Shown here one piece after another: positions 60,633 to 64,000 of a stretch of DNA of 64,000 nucleotides. Source of the DNA: Sediminicola luteus (GTDB taxonomy: Bacteria; Bacteroidota; Bacteroidia; Flavobacteriales; Flavobacteriaceae); contig NZ_NBWU01000001.1 in NCBI RefSeq assembly GCF_002514735.1, positions 62,001 to 126,000 of the forward strand, in the 5' to 3' direction. The position numbers were made by a program, and so were the translations under genes. Position 1 is the stretch's first letter, and every line of letters starts with the position of its first letter. Under the pieces are notes generated by a model. That model saw nothing but the letters and a program-made list of their open reading frames with translations. It had not been told where the DNA came from and ran no database searches.

Positions 60633-61729
60633 TTATGGAACGTTACGACAGACATATACGTTTACCGGAAATTGGGACAACCGGCCAGCAAAAACTGGGC
60701 GAGGCCAAGGTATTGGTCATAGGGGCCGGCGGGTTGGGCTGCCCGGTGCTGCAATATTTAGCGGCTGCCGGCATTGGCACCTTAGGTATCATCGATTTTG
60801 ATACCGTAGCCCTGAGCAACCTACAACGCCAAGTGCTGTTCAGTACGGCCGATGTGGGCAAAAACAAAGCCATATGTGCCCAAAAAAGATTGGCAGACCT
60901 CAACCCGGACATCGAGATACAGGCTTACCCCTACCGACTGGAACCCAGCAATATCAAAAGCCTTTTTGAAGACTATGACCTCATCGTGGACGGTTCCGAT
61001 AATTTCGAAACTCGCTATTGGGTCAATGATGCCTGTGTGCTAAGCAACACCCCCTTGGTACATGGGGCCATTTATAAATTTGAAGGGCAACTTACCGTTT
61101 TCAACCATAAAAACGGGCCCTCGTACCGCTGCCTATTCCCAGATTCGCCCAAGACCGGAAGCGTGCCCTCCTGCAACGAAATCGGAGTATTGGGTGTGTT
61201 ACCCGGAATCATAGGTAGTTTAATGGCCAACGAGGTCCTGAAAATCTGCCTCGAACTTGGTAATCCGTTATCAGGTACACTGCTCCATATGGACACCTTG
61301 GGCAACCAAAGCCAAAAAATCAATTTTAAACGAAATCCGGCCGCTATCGAAAAAGTGCTTCAAGCCGGTTGGGAGGGTCTACAACCCCATGCCCTGCAGG
61401 CCTCTTGTGACACCTCTTTAAATCAAATCGGTATCTCGGAGGTAGATCAATTGGAAGGGCCTTTGTTCCTAGATGTTCGTGAATCCCATGAACAACCTAA
61501 AATAGAAGTATTCGAGGGTATGGACATTCCTTTGGGAAAATTGGAAAACAGCTTAGACCAACTTCCCAAAAACCGGGACATCGTTTGTTTTTGCCAGGCC
61601 GGCATCCGGGCCCAAAAGGCTGCCGCTCTTCTCCAGTCTAAAGGATTTCAAGAGGTATATGCCCTAAAGGAGGGTGCCCCGGAAATTTTGACTTATTATA
61701 AATCACAAACGCCAAAAGGGCATTGCTAA
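60629..61729 (+). CDS. moeB: Molybdopterin-synthase adenylyltransferase with rhodanese domain
   Basis: A 366-residue E1-like enzyme that adenylates MoaD; ATG 60629 overlaps the moaD stop (ATG 60635 is the alternative). The Rossmann motif is VLVIGAGGLGCPVLQYLAAAGIG and the nucleotide site DGSDNFETRYWVND. The second half carries a rhodanese domain (about 270-366) with a catalytic-loop cysteine in CFCQAGIRAQKAA, which could supply sulfur to MoaD. The zinc-binding pair CxxC of typical MoeB is only partly present (SYRC in YRCLFPDSP, and no CxxC near RNPAAIEK), so the zinc site seems lost. Confidence 0.93.
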   Translation: MIMERYDRHIRLPEIGTTGQQKLGEAKVLVIGAGGLGCPVLQYLAAAGIGTLGIIDFDTVALSNLQRQVLFSTADVGKNKAICAQKRLADLNPDIEIQAYPYRLEPSNIKSLFEDYDLIVDGSDNFETRYWVNDACVLSNTPLVHGAIYKFEGQLTVFNHKNGPSYRCLFPDSPKTGSVPSCNEIGVLGVLPGIIGSLMANEVLKICLELGNPLSGTLLHMDTLGNQSQKINFKRNPAAIEKVLQAGWEGLQPHALQASCDTSLNQIGISEVDQLEGPLFLDVRESHEQPKIEVFEGMDIPLGKLENSLDQLPKNRDIVCFCQAGIRAQKAAALLQSKGFQEVYALKEGAPEILTYYKSQTPKGHC

Positions 61730-61745
61730 CCACTAGTAAAATTCT

Positions 61746-62189
61746 ATGAAGATGAAAAAACCAAAAAAAGTATTTATAGATGGGCCCATTTCCCCTGAAT
61801 TCGTGGCCAATTCCATTCAAAAGCACCAGAGCAAGACCAGTATTGGCGCGCATAGCCTTTTTTTAGGTCAGATCCGCGCCGATGAAGTCGATGGTAAGGT
61901 GGTAAAAGGCATAGAATATACAGCTTATGAAGATATGGCCAACAAGGTTTTCCATGAGATCCGAGAGGCTACTTTTGAAAAATACGAGCTCAGCTGTATG
62001 CATATCTACCACAGCCTCGGATTCGTGCCCACGGGCGAAAACTCTTTGCTCGTCTTTGTCTCGGCCCCCCATCGCACTGTTGTTTTCGAAGCCTTGGCAT
62101 GGTTGGTACAGGAAATCAAGGACAAAGCCCCCGTTTTCGGCAAAGAAATCTTCGAAGACGATTCGCATCAATGGAAGGAGAATGTTTAG
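61746..62189 (+). CDS. moaE: Molybdopterin synthase large subunit
   Basis: A 147-residue catalytic subunit that converts cPMP to molybdopterin with MoaD. Visible pattern: GAHSLFLGQIRADEVDGKVVKGIEYTAYEDMA, IYHSLGFVPTGENSLLVFVSAPHRTVVFEALAWLVQEIKDKAPVFGKEIFEDDSHQWKEN with the catalytic Lys and Arg. Its TAG stop codon (62187-62189) lies inside the first unit of the 8-bp tandem repeat. Confidence 0.94.
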   Translation: MKMKKPKKVFIDGPISPEFVANSIQKHQSKTSIGAHSLFLGQIRADEVDGKVVKGIEYTAYEDMANKVFHEIREATFEKYELSCMHIYHSLGFVPTGENSLLVFVSAPHRTVVFEALAWLVQEIKDKAPVFGKEIFEDDSHQWKENV

Positions 62190-62286
62190 GTGTTTAGGTG
62201 TTTAGGTGTTTAGGTCTTTAGGTGTTTAGGTCTTTAGGTGTTTAGGTGTTTAGGTGTTTAGGTGTTTAGGTGTTTAGGTGTTTAGG
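62183..62286 (+). repeat. 8-bp tandem repeat (TGTTTAGG)13
   Basis: Thirteen perfect head-to-tail 8-bp units fill 104 bases. Eleven are TGTTTAGG and two (62215-62222 and 62231-62238) are TCTTTAGG. The first unit supplies the moaE stop codon. The repeat ends 47 bases before the bS23-like gene. A unit length of 8 is not a multiple of 3, but no protein is read through it, so copy-number change would alter only the spacing inside the operon. Confidence 0.95.
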
Positions 62287-62333
62287 TTAAACTCTCTGTT
62301 TTAGATTAAGTAACCAATTAATTTTATCAGATT

Positions 62334-62699
62334 ATGTTACATATGTATGCTTTTGAAAAACTTGAAGTTTGGCAATCATCCAAGGAATTGGTTTTAGATA
62401 TTTATCGCCTGTCCAAATTGTTCCCTCCAGAAGAAAAATTTGGTTTAAGCAGTCAATTAAGACGAGCCGCCATTTCGATTAGCTCGAATTTGGCAGAGGG
62501 AAGTAGTCGCCCTACCGGCAAGGACCAAGCCCATTACTCTTCAATAGCCTATGGGTCATTGATGGAAACCCTAAACCAATTAATTATTTCCAATGAACTT
62601 GAATACATTACAAAAACTGATTTATTGATGTTAAGGGCCCAAATACACAAAATTTCCAACCAAATAAATGCTCTTCGGCGCTGGCAATTGAACAAATAA
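62334..62699 (+). CDS. Four-helix-bundle protein (bS23/23S rRNA intervening-sequence family)
   Basis: A 121-residue all-helical protein of the family related to the 23S rRNA intervening-sequence protein and to Avd. Clear marks are FEKLEVWQSSKELVLDIYRLSKLFPPEEKFGLSSQLRRAAISISSNLAEGS, the core motif of the family, and a helical C-terminus (QIHKISNQINALRRWQ). ATG 62343 is an equally good start. Known members bind nucleic acid or act as accessory proteins in diversity-generating elements, but most have no known function. It sits between moaE and moaCB, where no such gene is expected. Confidence 0.9.
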   Translation: MLHMYAFEKLEVWQSSKELVLDIYRLSKLFPPEEKFGLSSQLRRAAISISSNLAEGSSRPTGKDQAHYSSIAYGSLMETLNQLIISNELEYITKTDLLMLRAQIHKISNQINALRRWQLNK

Positions 62700-62726
62700 G
62701 GAATTAAACGATACTATGGAGTCACA

Positions 62727-62734
62727 GCTAAACA
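62727..62734 (+). repeat. Possible diverged inverted copy of the repeat unit
   Basis: GCTAAACA is the reverse complement of TGTTTAGC, one mismatch from the TGTTTAGG unit, and lies just downstream of the bS23-like gene. With the tandem block upstream it could mark inverted ends of an inserted element, but a single 8-mer is weak evidence. Confidence 0.25.
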
Positions 62735-62766
62735 ACTTAACGACTCCACAACTCAACAAAAGACAA

Positions 62767-63678
62767 ATGGTCGACATCACCCATAAAACCACTAGTTTAC
62801 GTATCGCAACCGCACAGGCTGTTGTTAAAGTAAGTAGCCCCGATACCATTCGGGCCATAGAAGAAAAAACGGTACCCAAAGGCGATGTATTCGCTATGAG
62901 TAAGGCCGCTGGGCTCTTGGGGGTAAAAAAAACCCCGGAACTCTTACCCGATTGCCATCCCATGCCCATTGAGTACACCGGGATTGCCTATGAAATAGAC
63001 GGACTAGAAGTGCATATCACGGTCACCGTAAAAACTATCTACAAAACGGGCGTAGAAGTAGAAGCCATGCATGGGGCCAGCATCGTTGCGTTGAATATGT
63101 ATGATATGCTAAAACCTATTGATAAAGGCGTAGAAATACACCACATCAAACTCTTGAAAAAGAAAGGTGGCAAATCGGATTATGGGGCACCGAAAGGACT
63201 GCAGTTAAAGGCCGCTGTTATTGTTTGCTCGGATACCATTTCTGCCGGAAAAAAAGAAGATCGGGCCGGTAAGGCGATCATAAACAAATTGGAGTCGGTC
63301 GGGGTTTCGATCATGGACTATACCATAATTCCCGATGAGGCTTTTATTATTCAAGAAAACGCACGTCTGTTCCATGAAAAAGGTGCCGACATGGTCATTT
63401 ATACCGGGGGTACCGGCCTGTCGGAGCGCGACGTAACCCCGGAAGCCCTTGAACCGATACTGGAACGTAGGATTCCGGGTATGGAAGAGGCCATCCGCAG
63501 TTATGGCCAAGAACGTATGCCTTATGCCATGTTATCGCGATCTGTTGTGGGTACTGTGGGTAATACCCTTATTTTAGCACTTCCGGGGAGTACCAATGGG
63601 GCCAAAGAATCCATGGATGCCATTTTTCCGGCCGTATTGCACGTGTTCGGGGTATTACGTGGGGCCAGACACGATTAG
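62767..63678 (+). CDS. moaCB: Bifunctional MoaC-MoaB molybdenum cofactor protein
   Basis: A 303-residue fusion starting at ATG 62767 ([13 protein letters not shown]), the usual MoaC start; a frame 51 bases longer adds residues encoded by simple-sequence DNA. The N-terminal MoaC part (about 1-145) shows [33 protein letters not shown] and [17 protein letters not shown] and makes cPMP with MoaA. The C-terminal MoaB/MogA part (about 155-300) shows [41 protein letters not shown] and [19 protein letters not shown] and adenylates molybdopterin. The fusion replaces separate moaC and mogA genes. Confidence 0.95.
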   Translation: MVDITHKTTSLRIATAQAVVKVSSPDTIRAIEEKTVPKGDVFAMSKAAGLLGVKKTPELLPDCHPMPIEYTGIAYEIDGLEVHITVTVKTIYKTGVEVEAMHGASIVALNMYDMLKPIDKGVEIHHIKLLKKKGGKSDYGAPKGLQLKAAVIVCSDTISAGKKEDRAGKAIINKLESVGVSIMDYTIIPDEAFIIQENARLFHEKGADMVIYTGGTGLSERDVTPEALEPILERRIPGMEEAIRSYGQERMPYAMLSRSVVGTVGNTLILALPGSTNGAKESMDAIFPAVLHVFGVLRGARHD

Positions 63679-63766
63679 CCTCCTAGCCCCAAAGAGACAT
63701 TTTGAAGATGTTAGAAAATGGATAAAAGAGAATAGACAGTTTTTAGTTGTCAATAATAAATCAAAA

Positions 63767-64000
63767 ATGTTGACGGACAATTTTGGACGATTTCATAATT
63801 ACCTGCGTATTTCGCTTACCGAGCGTTGTAACCTGAGGTGTACCTATTGTATGCCTTTGGATGGGATTCCGTTGTCTCCAAAATCGCATTTGATGACCTA
63901 TGAGGAGATCTACGACATTGCCAAAACCTTTGTAGACCAAGGGGTAAACAAAATACGACTCACGGGTGGGGAGCCCCTAGTGCGCAAAGATGTGGTGACC
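63767..64000 (+). CDS. moaA: GTP 3',8-cyclase (5' part only; runs off the window)
   Basis: The ATG at 63767 opens a frame to the window edge (78 codons). It encodes the start of MoaA, a radical SAM enzyme that makes the first intermediate of cofactor synthesis: [25 protein letters not shown] with the C-x3-C-x2-C cluster motif and [14 protein letters not shown] for SAM binding. It lies 88 bp after moaCB, closing the operon. Confidence 0.96.
   Translation, partial: MLTDNFGRFHNYLRISLTERCNLRCTYCMPLDGIPLSPKSHLMTYEEIYDIAKTFVDQGVNKIRLTGGEPLVRKDVVT

Noticed and set aside
62183-62286. Possible CRISPR array
   Set aside because: Units are 8 bp with no spacers between them; this is a simple tandem repeat.
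62716-62766. Longer start of moaCB
   Set aside because: The extra 17 residues come from simple AACTCAAC-like DNA and are not part of MoaC.

Overview
The window looks like a chromosomal segment of a marine flavobacterium (phylum Bacteroidota, family Flavobacteriaceae, possibly a Zobellia/Maribacter-type genus). Supporting signs are a SusC/SusD pair with its own ECF sigma factor and FecR anti-sigma factor, formylglycine sulfatases next to glycoside hydrolases, many lipoprotein signals of the Bacteroidota type, promoter-like TAnnTTTG -7 boxes and few Shine-Dalgarno sequences. The genus is an inference. I saw no rRNA, tRNA, CRISPR array, insertion sequence or prophage.

Region by region. 1-4.3 kb: a partial beta-lactamase-fold serine hydrolase, a membrane-anchored AraC-type regulator and an AAA/DUF234 ATPase whose promoter is bracketed by repeats. 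4.5-6.7 kb: a DUF1287 protein converging on a PafA-like alkaline phosphatase. 6.75-13.9 kb: a nutrient-uptake locus on the minus strand in the order sigma factor, FecR, SusC (with STN signalling domain), SusD, closed by a clear intrinsic terminator. 14-19.3 kb: an AsmA-like protein and a large GH36-like hydrolase carrying an inserted lectin-like domain. 19.5-24.9 kb: the glyoxylate shunt (aceB, aceA) with a divergent ScfR/RamB-type regulator and an operator-like palindrome between them.

24.9-33.1 kb: a compact five-gene minus-strand operon, xylB-xylA-lacI-thuA-(GDSL/beta-propeller/cytochrome c protein), so D-xylose isomerisation and phosphorylation are linked to an uncharacterised heme-containing dehydrogenase-like protein. 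33.5-39.9 kb: a sulfatase/GH36/sulfatase plus-strand group converging on a GH172 (DUF2961) lipoprotein, probably for a sulfated galactose-containing algal glycan. 40-43.6 kb: a lipoprotein, an unrecognised 7-helix membrane protein with a C-terminal soluble domain, and an alanine/glycine:cation symporter. 43.7-46.4 kb: a two-subunit molybdenum hydroxylase (IorAB type). 46.7-51.8 kb: a secreted calcium-repeat protein, a metallo-beta-lactamase-fold hydrolase, and an xdhC-mocA-tauE group that probably matures and supports the hydroxylase.

51.9-64 kb is the most cohesive part. A tight minus-strand operon napD-napA-napB-(tetraheme cytochrome)-(4Fe-4S protein)-nrfD encodes a periplasmic nitrate reductase with an NrfD-type quinol module in place of NapC. 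Divergent from it is a plus-strand molybdenum cofactor operon, moeA-modE-mobA-moaD-moeB-moaE-(bS23-like gene)-moaCB-moaA (moaA runs off the edge). The 139-bp gap between napD and moeA holds a perfect FNR-type site, TGAT-N4-ATCA, about 41 bp from the predicted starts on both sides, so one anaerobic regulator could switch on enzyme and cofactor together. Within the cofactor operon a 13-copy 8-bp tandem repeat and a four-helix-bundle gene appear to have been inserted between moaE and moaC.
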